From Deinococcus metalli (lineage in GTDB: Bacteria > Deinococcota > Deinococci > Deinococcales > Deinococcaceae), in assembly GCF_014201805.1 (NCBI RefSeq), contig NZ_JACHFK010000019.1, positions 1 to 48,893 of the forward strand: DNA of 48,893 bases. Reading direction: 5' to 3'. Positions within the stretch are counted from its first letter, which is position 1. The number at the start of each line of letters is the position of its first letter. The position numbers were made by a program, and so were the translations under genes. Positions 48,877 to 48,893 of the stretch are shown piece by piece. The notes beneath the pieces were generated by a model. That model made no database searches. It saw only the letters and a list, made by a program, of their open reading frames with translations, and had not been told where the DNA came from.

Positions 48877-48893
48877 GCGATTCACTGCGAGTC

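Overview
The window looks like a chromosomal segment of a Deinococcus species. It is GC-rich. It carries a B12-dependent class II ribonucleotide reductase (nrdJ) with nrdR, dnaB, gpsA, a DUF1802 protein and a tmRNA whose tag reads GEQNYALAA. Many genes begin 5-8 nt downstream of a TAnnnT -10 box, the leaderless pattern typical of Deinococcus.

Layout. 1-1135: 3' end of 5S rRNA, tRNA-Gly(GCC), a small ORF, tRNA-Leu(TAA) and ssrA. 1159-3435: an unusual C1-peptidase/alpha-beta-hydrolase fusion. 3522-7346: a lipid-related cluster with two diacylglycerol-kinase-family paralogues, a PHP phosphoesterase, a small membrane protein and a PAP2 phosphatase. 7359-8081: an SDR. 8182-11298: an AT-rich HD + Hsp90-like ATPase gene placed 16 bp behind nrdJ, probably an acquired conflict or defence gene. 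11315-21702: housekeeping genes (nrdJ, gpsA, a methyltransferase, a lipoprotein, DUF1802, dnaB, a Nudix hydrolase, a zinc ribbon, a degenerate SDR, nrdR). 21777-26523: a branched-chain amino-acid/amide ABC operon livGFKHM with a 10-codon coupled leader ORF. 26609-31164: an acyltransferase, a possible 36-aa membrane protein, a DUF4384 protein, a molybdopterin-fold protein coupled to a histidine kinase, and a metallophosphatase.

31263-31437 holds tRNA-Asp and tRNA-Phe behind a strong promoter. Directly after their terminator starts an accessory island: tyrosine recombinase, degenerate APH-like protein, HTH/PD-(D/E)XK-like protein, RepA-like ATPase, antirepressor-like protein, and then a defence block. 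The core of that block is one tightly overlapping operon, hsdM-hsdS-gmrSD-hsdR. A 969-aa DUF262/DUF1524 (type IV GmrSD-like) protein with three tandem DUF5655-like C-terminal units sits inside a type I restriction-modification operon. A small coiled-coil protein follows, then a DarT/DarG DNA ADP-ribosylation toxin-antitoxin pair. The right edge (48736-48893) has a second TTGACA-17-TATCCT promoter ahead of a decayed tRNA-like sequence, which may mark the island boundary.

Core genes mostly use leaderless starts or 4-nt ATGA/GTGA overlaps. Most island genes have Shine-Dalgarno sequences. The most interesting items are the composite restriction operon, the lone HD-Hsp90 ATPase, the protease-hydrolase fusion and the nrdJ control region.
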